The notes: generated from the sequence alone by a model not told the origin. 64,000 nucleotides of DNA from Cenarchaeum symbiosum A (GCA_000200715.1 DP000238.1:830593-894592), one strand, 5' to 3'. Shown: positions 44,001 to 48,898, numbered from the stretch's first letter. Translations and numbers: made by a program.

Positions 44001-44753
44001 TTTTCGGCCGACGGCTTGTCACTCTTTGTGGTGGGGCAGGAAAACGACGCCGTATACAGGTATGCGCTCAACGCCCCGTACCATCTAAACGGCGCGGACT
44101 CGGGCCAGGTGGGAATAGGGAGCCAGGACGGCAACCCGACGGGCGTGGCGTTTTCTGCAGACGGGATGCGCATGTTCATCTCTGGAAACGACAACGACGC
44201 CGTATACTGGTACAGCCTGGACGGCCCGTACGAGATAGAGACGTTCGGGTACGGCGGCCTTGCAAGAACCGCCGGCGAGGGCACTCCAATGGATGTGATA
44301 TTCTCAGATGACGGCACGCGCATGTTTGTGCCGGGGTTCGACGCAGACGCCGTGCATGAGTACGCGCTGGGCACGCAGCCACTCCGATTCATACCGGGGG
44401 GGCCGGAGCTTGTATCCGCGCTGCTGGATGCAGACGGGCAGCTTACGCTTACATTTGACACGGATATGGCGGCGCCGGCATCAGGCAGCATACGGGTAAG
44501 GGACGGCACTGCGTCGTCAGGCGGCCTTGTGCCGGCGCCTGCGGCCGGGGGAGGGCCACGGATTCTCGTCATGGATATAGGGCGGGATAATGCAACAGCC
44601 GCTGCAGATATGCCGATCCGAGGGTGGTATTTGACAGCGGGGCGCTTGCCGACGTATGGGGCAGGGAGTTTCCCGCGCCGCTGGAGGCATCGACTGCAGT
44701 TCATGCTGCAACGTTCAATACAAGCAGGCCCGGCGAGAACAGCTCAAACATAG
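29013..44753 (+). CDS. Giant secreted beta-propeller surface protein, 5' part (5246 aa, frameshifted near its end)
   Basis: The largest family member. The signal peptide ends near residue 28 (LLPAAHAAS). About nine Ig-like domains, each opening with a phrase like VTSAVLDLRGGALEIAFD, start near residues 28, 656, 1009, 1679, 2579, 3516, 4153, 4772 and 5129. Propeller-blade blocks follow each one. Two-cysteine loops end some blocks (near 635, 1605 and 4115), and D-x-P repeats appear near 2550, 3450 and 4130. The last 48 residues (from about 44609) are out of family: the sequence YADPRVVFDSGALADVW expected there is encoded in the frame of the next ORF, so a one-base deletion near 44607 has broken the gene. 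Joined with 44624-47059 the product would be about 6015 residues. It may be a pseudogene, a strain variant or a sequencing error. Confidence 0.85.
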   Translation: MRNMPAGALLAAAPAIALLILLPAAHAASVTSAVLDLRGGALEIAFDTDIDISEVVPDRFHLRDGLSSRGITLSASEFSTFSDTDVIRFNLSPLNRVALTGQLAPHLHFDSGALSDVDGVEFPVPFALPPALSFDRYNVNLPVGQVYTRDVDFSPDGTIMLVLVVPATSTESVRMYALSEPFDVTTAVLSDTLEMTNVVSGATELLMTPDGLNMYLSTSPSSNVHHYTLEEPFNVTGAARAGQFRINEPIITGMAFSGNGSYAFVLSRLTDEVTRWALSTPFDLSSRAADGEILDVDGPGEHGWGLYVTSDGRKVFVGGEDADRVHSYELGSPHDLGTGVYTGSIAIPGMNDITGIEFTPGGGRVIVVGETGRRVVSQELHVPYGASLRTNFLDTLSVEENPEDFEFVLDGRRMFLVGFDLDRVRRYNLGTAYDIGSAQPTNAFNARNEEDNPRGLAISDDGQSFFVIGNERRTVQEYTVGSPFVLVNTLVGSSYPTGLSTAEDVEFSPDGTSMFVASEDIIHSFSLGTAFDETTASAGAQANLSAQETGLTGVTFSADGTKMAVTGSSSRSIHSYDLGSPFAASTAAHTGSMSVRTDGIPTGLGFAPGGLVAYVTIRDPGAMIEYTLNTQFVAICADDMTVSGGECVEIERTEYARLGSAVLNGTELRLYFDAPVAFAGMGIRVTDGPLPEGGVELAASELATGSASILSFELSGPRASEIAGYADPRIHTDPGAISGTGGEVFPEPYGLGTTGYRGMSGYLGALDTSAQSAAPMGAAMAEDGSGVLVLGGTTLFRYRLDAAFDVDSAVHISTRQIGGREGSPTGLAVSPDGAIIMVSGAGGIHTYSADNAFGAGGISYLRTFDVGDNVQEPLGVALSAAGDRLFVSDGAAGAVNAYDLLAPYNTNGAQYAGSFSTAVQDGDPSGISISPDGLRVLVAGGESGRIHEYELLAPLLAPGAAHTGSFAVEGPPSDISLDSVGLRMLSTGGGTVHHYSLNVHPVHVVQESPRVVSASLDLPSDTLEIAFDRGIAGIDPSGIYLADAPGHTGGTSLGAASVVINGTVARLELAEGTAALYQDPVLRFEQGALPGPGGVFPEPAGEIPPVYRELHGLADNTPTGLAFSGNGMRMFVSGSSTDTIRQYDLLSPYLPAGAEESGTFSVAAQESGPTGVAFSESGRRMFVPGSGADVHEYYLASQFNITGARHLGSYPTGAAEPVRNMLFSDGGTKMFIVGSPGMITGYNLDGPYRASSAVQADILDVSAQDAAVTGAAFSPDGMLLFVSGRDEDSIHRYSLVAPFALAGASHDETLYLGAEEGTPTGVVLAPGGLGLLVTGNDANAVHRYELAEPYSLSPAGGTSDFDVSADEGTPTGAEFSPDGTTMLIVGSDADAVVAYSLAEPFDVSSASKDRSFIIGGSPSGLALSPDGTGMVVSGGSGDIRRYSLGAPFELGDVSETGSFSVSEQESAPSAVEFAADGRGILVAGGSGNIHRYDLDSVFELVSPAYAGSFSVAAQESSPTGIALSPDGATMLITGTGSGLVHAYSLASPNDPATASYKWSRGAGTESRPQDVDLSSDGLSMYLVGDRDDTVVQYVPSLFYAASCTAEQELSSGICYTEVLSFEQHPADAPRAPDSATYSVSLHTMDTPLASDFDITSYPFVRGGDSPGHSEGAVITSDVATRVVSAVLNRGTGALDVTFDAGAALQPAAGAAAHIVDGAGPGGILLGDANVTGGVYRFIIDSPDVGLIARYADPRLHFGAGYLPAHGGETFPPVFALPLQVPSDSWMELDQKPYGLHFSPDGMIMFTADSAADAIKRYNLGTPYDITSAVLNETLGTVPQTAPQGVTLSEDGRVMFVSGAIPNEIRRYTLATPFVLNSSSLNGSIAIEGTRPVGIDLSPGGTRLYMAGSTTHQIRQYDLDPPYSITATPTGGEIYVPEGTISPSAINPQGVTVSPDGRFMIIAALDDVLYRYYLTEPFDVTSAVAAGTLDTSQVRDRVRDVGVSEDGRMIFVADEDDGVDRYDLGAPYDIAAHPYVPGLDLDVSTEDGQALALAFSSDGTSLFVLGDGGNMLHEYILGSPYAVHTAVIGSSHPITDAVGRLSGLAFSDDGSRYYLSVQGGGAVHQFDMSVPFDPATSTYAGFADLSGQGVSPTEVNIENGGRMMFALDRSPQTVRAYTLGTPYDVQDISPSASLDVSAYSTASTGMAFSEDGRRIFVIDGGNSTVHRFDMAAPFDLSGAAYVDSLDITSAGGRTHDVAFSAGGRLMFVPGIDDDAVYTFALSAPYDITPSLYVYNADVDGGAADGARGLAVGENGSAVAAAYNTGEVYWRGLAEPHNLATAGPAALAPIGGGSPAGLALSGGGERMFLADSNGTVVQYDLDGSYPPGGSVSAVLEAGQGGSICGIAFQAGGTQMMVAGGGSIYRYLLGTAYDISTAGAPFRHQLGPGVVPCGMAPSADGTGIVISLQDGSVHRYALGEPFNPGSRQAGPEGFNTRGIEARDVEFSADGTIMYLLDGGGSAHRYPAVSYSIEIPRGAALPVEARDGPGIDEMPSLRPNFTRADDKPAVSDRAVAAVPIASRVVSAVFNEDTGVLDVAFDATSSLMPSGSAYIGDGAASGGIPLEGGRNTGPREIQYEIGEKDREIVIQYADPRLHFDAGYLLSDDGGSFPPVFSLPPPVPAAFMPHKGIPQDAFLTPGGRMLFVADSQNNTIYRYMLDSPFDVASGVQDQSLDVSGRDSGLSGMDFSGDGTRLFITGTQNSQVHRFALEAPYSLEGSPAVDSTFQSGLGGPADVHFGEGGMRMYITIDALDRIFGYRLAAPYEIGAPPEIAGAVGVGAQDNRPGGIALSQDGRSLLMTGLQRDTVHRYYLAEPYSLTSAEIVGTVSTGIFAGDIVGNARGVAASADGTKILVAGDGGVAVYELGAPYDVSADPHVQGLGLDVSAEDNRPVALEFSADGTRLFMLGDSDNMLHRYDLDAPYAAHTAQLNASYAVSDAAGGLSGLAFSDDGARYYISDQADMAIHQFDLAVPFDPGTAVHAGSADLSAQGLRPTEVNIGDNGTMMYVLGRDSPAVHAYSLGTAYDAGGATFAASLDVDTNPTTLTGMAFAEDGRRLFVLDGGESILHRFGVNDPFNISSATYADSLDISSAGPGTHDVIFSDDGRLMFSVGISDDTVYTFALAAPYDITPSVLAPSVMVGGSSAGEPRGLAVGSDGRFVAAIYRSGEVHWRELAMPHNLATAGPESSASFAGSPAGLSFSPDGSRMHVWNETGTAFEYTFSGAYDPSSAFTVHEQSLGPGGAICGFSFSADGEQVLVAADDGNVTRYDLDAAHLIEQGASGMTGYSFGAGDEIPCGMAPSADGTGLVISSPAGLVHRYPLGGQLDLDSRGPVDSLGRTRAGSSAADVEFSADGTMLYVLDADGSVYQHSMATYSITSHKSVSGRDAFAARETALTSFGVDAADSPAVADRVDAMSENTLNPRDAPMISDGLRRDTSVYAPDAPVHADGGSSFSPATAAPRILSAMLDQAGSLSVLFDRGIDISSVNPAAVRIEGSGNTTGLAGVSVRGGISGEVVFEIPSDSPAMDYGMPRLRFGSGALHSSDGGRFPQEFGLPLPFNSISDRGPLPPSIEAVSFTSDGFFVAAVDGSGSVHAYGLSIPYDLGSASSGGALDLGSGAVRAPTSAEGVFISSDDSWLIVIDEFNGTVYRYELPESPGGTSEGLVDTYAGVDASPAGVALSSDGMHMYTAGAAVVRGFSLGERYDISSAIPVGIFSAGVPHTGVALSDDGRAFFVSTAQGVLQYSLGTPFDILSASERPAAFEAGADPRDVTFSSAGTIMLVTGGSGDVHRYELAEPFDVSASTHAESLADPVNGSAPVGLAFLEGGLVLLVLGDAGLVHTYNLTSPYDIASASPTGELDVSANVTDPLSVAADGSGTRIFVGDGNDELIYQYDAAGPYQAAGAVPAAVSGAVGLPAGMAFVQDGRVLFLADAGGGRADRFVLDPAYDITSPVRDGSRLLNTGGSSGLSGIAFSDDGLRMTVSDGGSGELRAYSVGPAFDIVSANRAGTFGAAAQNASAVPESSPAGIAFSGDGMSMFAAGRDQGAILRYDLASYHLGQCGADSAATGGACSTIYTADAADAPGVSDRSGTGYTRGAIPRFASAVIDGATGELTVAFTREVNASGVDPAGMIIRDGGLSASGLPLSEADYNADTNGDGSVDGSDNTDTLVFDLNNADRVEAAGYENPRLFIDPQAVRGGDGGPLGTVFTLPLPAQQGSSFVNGTGTVGTDAAAFSGDGLRMIAASGGEVISFGLSEPFAVETAVPAGSLSPPDSDVRDIFITSDGLRLFLAGGGGFVHAYELGAGFELSGAAPAGSLNVSVEAAPAGIAVSPDGRRMLIADGQSNRLHEYSMESFDIEDAAYLGLTGPSMDPDSVRFSPNGLILFLLDSDRQQLEAYDLLAPFDAGSHVSAGRLIIREIPDAGSFWLSGDGLSLLVSGGGMIHLYGLPRPFEVEPAADTGSLYVGGESADPTGAVFSPDGRNLFLLDESNIVQYALGTPFDLATANHSGSAFTVGGTPRGIAISPDGTNILTVAVSGFAITYELGAPFDVTGGIEAVASGELAGVIGSPRGLTLSSDGTMAFTTSFITRIVHAYDLPDAYNVTVANPTGTFYLGDGSPFPHDLAFSTDGTRLFIIGDDLDQTDGTGPDAMREYSLGSGYEIRGAEYEGSVTGLPDASPRGLVFSPDGARMFITGTGTDRIYQYALNSHPVEYRAVDSAASVTSALLDARAGELEILLGLPPDISSVQPEKISIRDGGAPSGGIPVSGPLPSTTPELVRFEVGPAAAEAAGYADPRVHFDEGALRDAAGSVLPDPFGIGGAAYYAAADLPEAPNPAGAAFSGDGMALFVAGSVGGEGRVSMYSLESPYNATSAGATPAGTMQVDEISPRGLAFSANGTLLFIVGPADDMVRAYNLAAPYELGATGPSDEMDISPRDNAPHGLAFSADGLSLFVVGQENDAVYRYALNAPYHLNGADSGQVGIGSQDGNPTGVAFSADGMRMFISGNDNDAVYWYSLDGPYEIETFGYGGLARTAGEGTPMDVIFSDDGTRMFVPGFDADAVHEYALGTQPLRFIPGGPELVSALLDADGQLTLTFDTDMAAPASGSIRVRDGTASSGGLVPAPAAGGGPRILVMDIGRDNATAAADMPIRGWYLTAGRLPTYGAGSFPRRWRHRLQFMLQRSIQAGPARTAQT
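44600..44612 (+). other. Apparent one-base deletion (frameshift) in the largest surface-protein gene
   Basis: The sequence GCTGCAGATATGCC stands where sibling modules have GCAGGATATGCA or similar, encoding A-G-Y-A-D-P-R. Adding one G after 44607 restores A-A-G-Y-A-D-P-R-V-V-F-D and fuses the two ORFs in a perfect family pattern. No slippery heptamer or obvious stimulatory structure is seen at this point. Confidence 0.8.
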
Positions 44754-47059
44754 GATTGGCATTCTCGGCAGACGGCGCGTTCATGCTGATACCCACAACA
44801 AACGACTCGGCCAGATATTTCAACAACACCGCAAACAACACAATCCACCAGTATGTACTCGGCGAGCCGTACAACGTGAGCACAGCCTCGCCGGGCCGGA
44901 TCTCCGGCCTGACACCCGACCCGGAAAGAATGGGCGGGATTGATCTTGCATCAGGCGGCGAGTTTCTATTCGTGGCCGATGTGGCAGGAGAAAAGATCCT
45001 CCGGTACAACCTGACCGGCTTTGACCCGGGGACGGCCGTGGCGTCCGGGGAGACTGCAGAGCTGGGGATTGAGCCGATCGGCGTCGATCTCTCTGCCGAC
45101 GGCAGGATCATGCTGGTTATGGAACAGTTTTCAGGCTCGCTATTCGGCCCGGACAGCCCCTCAAGGGTCCTGCGCTATAACTTGTCAGAGCCGCACGACC
45201 TGTCCACTGCGCTGTTTGCGGGATCATACAACCTGACCGAGGACGATCGCCTGGCGTCGGGTTTCGATGTTGCCGGCGGCACATCCATGTTTACGCTGAG
45301 CGGCGACATATACCAGTACGACCTGGCCGTCCCGTCCGACCCAGCCTCTGCAAGGTACGCGGGAATAACTGTCGAGACTGACGGCATCCCCGACGGGAAC
45401 CTGGGCCCAAACGGCATCGTGCTCTCGGATGACGGCCTGCAGATGTTCGCCCAGGGGCCATTTGCCGTGCAGCAGTTCTCGCTCAACTCGCACCCGCTTG
45501 CAATCATGCTTGAGCACGGCGCCGGTGATGCCGATGCGCCGGTTATAGCCGACCGTGTGGCGCTGCGCTCGTCGCTCTCCGCGGCCGACAGGCTGACATT
45601 CAACGGCAGCATGGCAGCTGCCGAAAAGGCAGGCAAGATGAGCACGATCAATATGTCCGATATGCCCAGTGTAACAGATGGCTTTGGGCTGGGCCAGAAC
45701 CTCTTTCCAAAAGACGCGCCTGCCGCAGTTGACAGGGCTGCAGAGCCCGTGGTCTCTGGAATTATAAAGATCAACGGGACTGACGGGCCTGCCGTAGTTG
45801 ACACGGCGGCAGAGCCCGTGGTCTCTGGAATTATAAAGATCAACGGGACTGACGGGCCTGCAGTCGGCGATGCGGGGATGGCGGACCCCGTGGTTCCCGG
45901 TGTAAAGGAGATCGACGGAAGGGACAGGCCCACGCTAGGGGCTGGCGTCGCGCTGCACCCGCGGCTATTTGTTGGAGACGGGCCTGCAGTCGGCGATGCG
46001 GGAGATGCAGACATCGTGGATCCCAACAGCACGGAAATCGACCGGAGGGACGGGCCTGCAACAGCGGACAGAGTCGTGCTGCACTACCGCCTGTTTGCAG
46101 AAGACGGGCCGTTTGTTGATGACGAGACTGCGTCCGGTGCAAGGATACCGGTGGACTATGAGGCCGGCGGAACCGACAGTCCTGCAGTCGAGTCTGGCGC
46201 CGGCGCCGTCCTAGAGACGCCATTTGTGCCCGGGCCCGTCGCACCCGTGCAGCCACCTGCGCGCGGCGGCGGCGGAGGGGGCGGAGGCAGCAGCGGCGGC
46301 GGCGCCATAGGGAGTGCACCGCCCGAGGGCTCGAGCGTAGGATACGGGATAGGCTTTGGATTTGCCGCTGACGGGGAGGGTGTCGAGATGGACGGTGCAC
46401 GGATAGTGGCGGGACCAGGCTCGGCGCTGACCATATTGCCCTACAGGATACCGGCGGGAAGCCTGAGCATATTTGACATGGAGGTGGTGCTGACCGGATA
46501 CGACGGCACCGCATCGACCATCGCCTACAACAGGATAGGATCCTTCCTTGAGAGGTCCTGCCCCGTGGAGCCGGAGACCGTAGAGCGGCTGTATACGTGC
46601 GACGCGTCATCCGTCATAGCGCCGGCCGGCGCATACTATGCGTCGGGCACAGACCCGCTTGAGAGCCTAACGGTGCAGTTTGAGGGCGAGTTCTCTGGCA
46701 CGATTAGCATAATGCTGCGCGACAACCACGGGATAGTGATGGCCTCGCACGCAAACAACGCGTATGCGGTGGACCTGCTAGATAGAGTGGAGCCGGAGCC
46801 TGTGCCCGTGGTCCATGTGCCCGATCCGGTCATGGATCCTGAGCCCGTAATGGATCCGGAACCGGCAGAACCCGAGCCGGAACCGGTAGAGGCGGAACCG
46901 GAACCGGCAGAACCGGAGCCGGAACCGGTAGAGGCAGAACCGGAGCAGCAGGAACCAGAGGTGGAGACAAAGTCCGCGATCCAAGAATCCGCAGAGGACC
47001 GCGGAGTCTTCGGGGCCTTGATCGACTTTTTCATGTCGTTGATTGGGCAGGGGCAGTGA
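44624..47059 (+). CDS. 3' part of the frameshifted giant surface protein (C-terminal stalk and anchor region, 811 aa)
   Basis: The family reading frame re-enters at 44609; the ATG at 44624 is only the first ATG in that frame and probably not a true start. It has no signal peptide. The first half contains about six propeller-like blades (FSADGAFM, LSADGRIM, LSDDGLQM). D-x-P repeats follow from about residue 300, including a 69-base tandem duplication. Then come a poly-Gly hinge (near 547), the conserved domain with two cysteines (SFLERSCPVEP and LYTCDASS), a spacer rich in EPEP (46790-46965) and the tail VFGALIDFFMSLIGQGQ. It therefore supplies the C-terminal regions that the 5246-aa ORF lacks. 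If expressed separately it would lack an export signal. Confidence 0.85.
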   Translation: MVFDSGALADVWGREFPAPLEASTAVHAATFNTSRPGENSSNIGLAFSADGAFMLIPTTNDSARYFNNTANNTIHQYVLGEPYNVSTASPGRISGLTPDPERMGGIDLASGGEFLFVADVAGEKILRYNLTGFDPGTAVASGETAELGIEPIGVDLSADGRIMLVMEQFSGSLFGPDSPSRVLRYNLSEPHDLSTALFAGSYNLTEDDRLASGFDVAGGTSMFTLSGDIYQYDLAVPSDPASARYAGITVETDGIPDGNLGPNGIVLSDDGLQMFAQGPFAVQQFSLNSHPLAIMLEHGAGDADAPVIADRVALRSSLSAADRLTFNGSMAAAEKAGKMSTINMSDMPSVTDGFGLGQNLFPKDAPAAVDRAAEPVVSGIIKINGTDGPAVVDTAAEPVVSGIIKINGTDGPAVGDAGMADPVVPGVKEIDGRDRPTLGAGVALHPRLFVGDGPAVGDAGDADIVDPNSTEIDRRDGPATADRVVLHYRLFAEDGPFVDDETASGARIPVDYEAGGTDSPAVESGAGAVLETPFVPGPVAPVQPPARGGGGGGGGSSGGGAIGSAPPEGSSVGYGIGFGFAADGEGVEMDGARIVAGPGSALTILPYRIPAGSLSIFDMEVVLTGYDGTASTIAYNRIGSFLERSCPVEPETVERLYTCDASSVIAPAGAYYASGTDPLESLTVQFEGEFSGTISIMLRDNHGIVMASHANNAYAVDLLDRVEPEPVPVVHVPDPVMDPEPVMDPEPAEPEPEPVEAEPEPAEPEPEPVEAEPEQQEPEVETKSAIQESAEDRGVFGALIDFFMSLIGQGQ
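45740..45877 (+). repeat. 69-bp tandem duplication in the stalk region
   Basis: Units starting at 45740 and 45809 encode AEPVVSGIIKINGTDGPAV followed by VD or GD. The first 55 or so bases are identical between copies, indicating a recent duplication within the D-x-P repeat segment. Confidence 0.85.
46790..46965 (+). repeat. Pro/Glu-rich spacer repeat (EPEPVEAEPEPAEP)
   Basis: Degenerate repeats of CCGGAACCG and GAGCCGGAA encode a stretch dominated by alternating Glu and Pro just before the hydrophobic C-terminal tail. Such spacers are typically extended and may cross a surface layer. The other family members have shorter, less regular versions. Confidence 0.75.
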
Positions 47060-47075
47060 CGGGCCCGCGGCCCAT

Positions 47076-47085
47076 GATTTATTAG
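47076..47085 (+). promoter_or_regulatory. TATA box of the 125-aa membrane protein gene
   Basis: GATTTATTAG is centred about 28 bases before the ATG at 47108, in the 48-base gap after the giant gene. Confidence 0.5.
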
Positions 47086-47107
47086 CCACTGTCCGGCCCG
47101 CGCGCAG

Positions 47108-47485
47108 ATGGCACTAAAGATATCGCTGGTAATGACCGGGATAGCAATAGGCCTGCTCCTGTTATACGGGGCGGACGTTGCTGCCATCATGGCAGGGGAG
47201 GGCTTTATCCCGCTGGACCACAGGGCGCGCGGAATGATTCTCGGGCTCCCGTCGATCGTCCTTCCGGTGGCCGCATTCTTTGTCTCCAGAAAGGAGCCGT
47301 CAAAGGGCCTTGGTGCAATGATAGTGATAGCTGCAGCCCTCGTGATAGCCGGCGGGGCCGCGATAATGGCCATGCCCAGCCCCGACGGGGCCGAGGGCAG
47401 AAACCCGGCCATGGAGGGCGGGCCCCTGCTGATAGTTGGCGCGTTTATCGCCGTTCTTGGGGCGATAAAGTTAAAGAAATCATAG
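47108..47485 (+). CDS. Small four-helix membrane protein of unknown function
   Basis: The 125-residue product has four hydrophobic segments: about residues 5-28 (ISLVMTGIAIGLLLLYG), 44-61 (GMILGLPSIVLPVAAFF), 71-91 (GAMIVIAAALVIAGGAAIM) and 105-121 (GPLLIVGAFIAVLGAI). It ends in KLKKS. No catalytic motif is recognised. It has its own TATA box and is followed 14 bases later by a Cys-rich micro-ORF, so the three genes 47108-48149 could form one transcript. No family assignment is possible from the sequence alone. Confidence 0.75.
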   Translation: MALKISLVMTGIAIGLLLLYGADVAAIMAGEGFIPLDHRARGMILGLPSIVLPVAAFFVSRKEPSKGLGAMIVIAAALVIAGGAAIMAMPSPDGAEGRNPAMEGGPLLIVGAFIAVLGAIKLKKS

Positions 47486-47499
47486 GCGGCATATCCCCC

Positions 47500-47625
47500 A
47501 TGACAGCCTGCTCCAAATGCGGCGACGAGGGCCGCACATGGTCGTGCGAGCACACAGACGAGCAGGAATACTGCACAGAATGCTATACCGAGCTCCACTA
47601 TTACCTTACAGAGGGCGAAGATTGA
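47500..47625 (+). CDS. 41-aa Cys-rich (zinc-finger-like) protein
   Basis: This micro-ORF encodes MTACSKCGDEGRTWSCEHTD and then EQEYCTECYTELHYYLTEGED. The pattern CxxC, Cys/His, CxxC strongly suggests one zinc-binding knuckle. Codon use resembles its neighbours, and its TGA (47623-47625) overlaps the probable TTG start (47622) of the DedA-type gene, suggesting translational coupling. Its function is unknown. It would be missed by gene callers with a 50-residue cut-off. Confidence 0.7.
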   Translation: MTACSKCGDEGRTWSCEHTDEQEYCTECYTELHYYLTEGED

Positions 47626-48149
47626 GCATAGAATCTATAATAGAATGGGTGACCGGGCTGATATCGGAGCACCTCTACGCGGGCGTATTTTTTGCAGCCG
47701 TGATAGAGACCGTCTTTCCGCCGCTTCCAACCCTGGCAATATTCCCAGTTGCTGGATACGTTGCATCGCAGAGCGGCCTTGGCCTAGGAGCAGTTGTCCT
47801 GCTGGGGATAGCCGGCGGCGCGGGGGCTACAGTCGGCTCTACGGCGATATACCTGGCAGCCTGGAAGCTGGGCCGCGCCGTGATGCTCCGGTATCTCAAG
47901 TATGCACGGATAGACGACGCAAGGCTGGCCCGGGTAGAGGGCTGGTTTGAGAGGCACGGCGACAAGGCGGTATTCTTTGGCAGGATGGCGCCGGTGGTCC
48001 GCGAGATGATCTCGATTCCTGCGGGCCTGCTGAGGATGCGGGCGCCCAAGTTTTTGCTGTATACCTTTCTTGGCTCGTGCATCTGGAGCACCGGGGTGAT
48101 CCTGGCCGGGTACTATTTCGGGGTGGCAGTCTTTGGGGGCGGGAGCTAG
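47622..48149 (+). CDS. DedA-family (SNARE-associated/VTT domain) membrane protein
   Basis: About 175 residues if the TTG at 47622 is the start; it overlaps the stop of the upstream micro-ORF. GTG at 47649 is the alternative. An upstream in-frame extension to 47517 lies across the micro-ORF and is unlikely. Family hallmarks are the re-entrant segment FPPLPTLAIFPVAGYVA and the motif FGRMAPVVREMISIPAGLLRM, whose arginines and glycines match the DedA signature. At least three further hydrophobic segments are present, including GAVVLLGIAGGAGATVGS and LGSCIWSTGVILAGYYFG. DedA proteins act in membrane homeostasis and polyprenyl- or phospholipid flipping; the substrate here is unknown. The next gene encodes a sugar nucleotidyltransferase, so a lipid-linked sugar role is possible but unproven. 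Confidence 0.85.
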   Translation: MSIESIIEWVTGLISEHLYAGVFFAAVIETVFPPLPTLAIFPVAGYVASQSGLGLGAVVLLGIAGGAGATVGSTAIYLAAWKLGRAVMLRYLKYARIDDARLARVEGWFERHGDKAVFFGRMAPVVREMISIPAGLLRMRAPKFLLYTFLGSCIWSTGVILAGYYFGVAVFGGGS

Positions 48150-48156
48150 TTTTAAA
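48149..48156 (+). promoter_or_regulatory. TATA box of the nucleotidyltransferase gene
   Basis: GTTTTAAA is centred about 28 bases before the ATG at 48181 and overlaps the stop codon of the DedA-type gene. It supports 48181, not 48133, as the start. Confidence 0.55.
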
Positions 48157-48180
48157 GAAAAGGCCGGGCAGAATGTACGC

Positions 48181-48840
48181 ATGGAGGCGGTGATACTTGC
48201 CGGCGGCAGGGGCACGCGCCTGCGCCCGATCACCGATTATGTGCCAAAGCCGCTTGTTCCCGTAAATAACAGGCCGATACTGGAGTGGCAGATAGGCCAT
48301 CTGGTGAGACATGATATAACAAAGGTGGTGGTCTGCGCCGGGTACATGTCGGAGCAGATAACGGGCTTTCTCGAGGCGGCAGATGGGCTCGGCGCGGATG
48401 TACAAGTATCCATAGAGGATGAGCCCCTGGGCACGGGCGGCGCATTGAGAAATGCAGCCAAGATGTTATCCGGCGAGTCATTCTACGTGCTAAACGGCGA
48501 CGTGATAACCGACATGGACCTGGCCAGGCTGGACAAGGCGGAGACCGTAGCGGCAATACCGCTCAGGACGCGGTTTGGTGTGATGAGTCTCGACGGATCC
48601 AAGGTGGACGAGTTTAGGGAAAAGGGGGAGCTTTCCGGCGTCTTTATGAACGCGGGGGTGTACCGCCTGTCCCGGGGTGCACTTGATGACATGCCGGAGC
48701 GCGGCGACATGGAGAGGACTGTCCTGCCAAGGTATGCCAAGCAGGGCAGGCTGAACAATGTAAGGTTTGACGGGGCCCTGTGGCATTCCATAGATTCGTT
48801 CAAGGACCTGGAAGAGTGTGCAAGGGCCGTGGCAAAATGA
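48181..48840 (+). CDS. Sugar-phosphate nucleotidyltransferase
   Basis: A 219-residue NTP-transferase that should make NDP-sugars from a sugar 1-phosphate and NTP. The nucleotide-binding signature LAGGRGTRLRPITDYVPKPL is at residues 6-25. EDEPLGTGGALRNA (near 80) and NGDVITDMD (near 103) carry the substrate loop and metal-binding aspartate. The length corresponds to the catalytic domain alone, without the C-terminal left-handed beta-helix of longer homologues. Substrate (glucose-1-P or mannose-1-P) cannot be decided. A TATA box at 48149-48156 and the family N-terminus place the ATG at 48181; an in-frame ATG at 48133 would overlap the preceding gene. It may feed glycosylation of surface proteins, which is inference. 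Confidence 0.9.
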   Translation: MEAVILAGGRGTRLRPITDYVPKPLVPVNNRPILEWQIGHLVRHDITKVVVCAGYMSEQITGFLEAADGLGADVQVSIEDEPLGTGGALRNAAKMLSGESFYVLNGDVITDMDLARLDKAETVAAIPLRTRFGVMSLDGSKVDEFREKGELSGVFMNAGVYRLSRGALDDMPERGDMERTVLPRYAKQGRLNNVRFDGALWHSIDSFKDLEECARAVAK

Positions 48841-48898
48841 TGTAGGCTGTCCGCGCATCCGGGGTGCCGTGGGCAAAGAATCCGTGCGCGGAACAATA

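Noticed and set aside
44590..44660. Programmed ribosomal frameshifting in the largest gene
   Set aside because: No slippery heptamer or strong downstream structure is apparent, and the change is explained simply by one missing G relative to sibling modules.
47517..47622. N-terminal extension of the DedA-type protein
   Set aside because: It overlaps the Cys-rich micro-ORF out of frame, is Arg-rich and breaks the family N-terminus.
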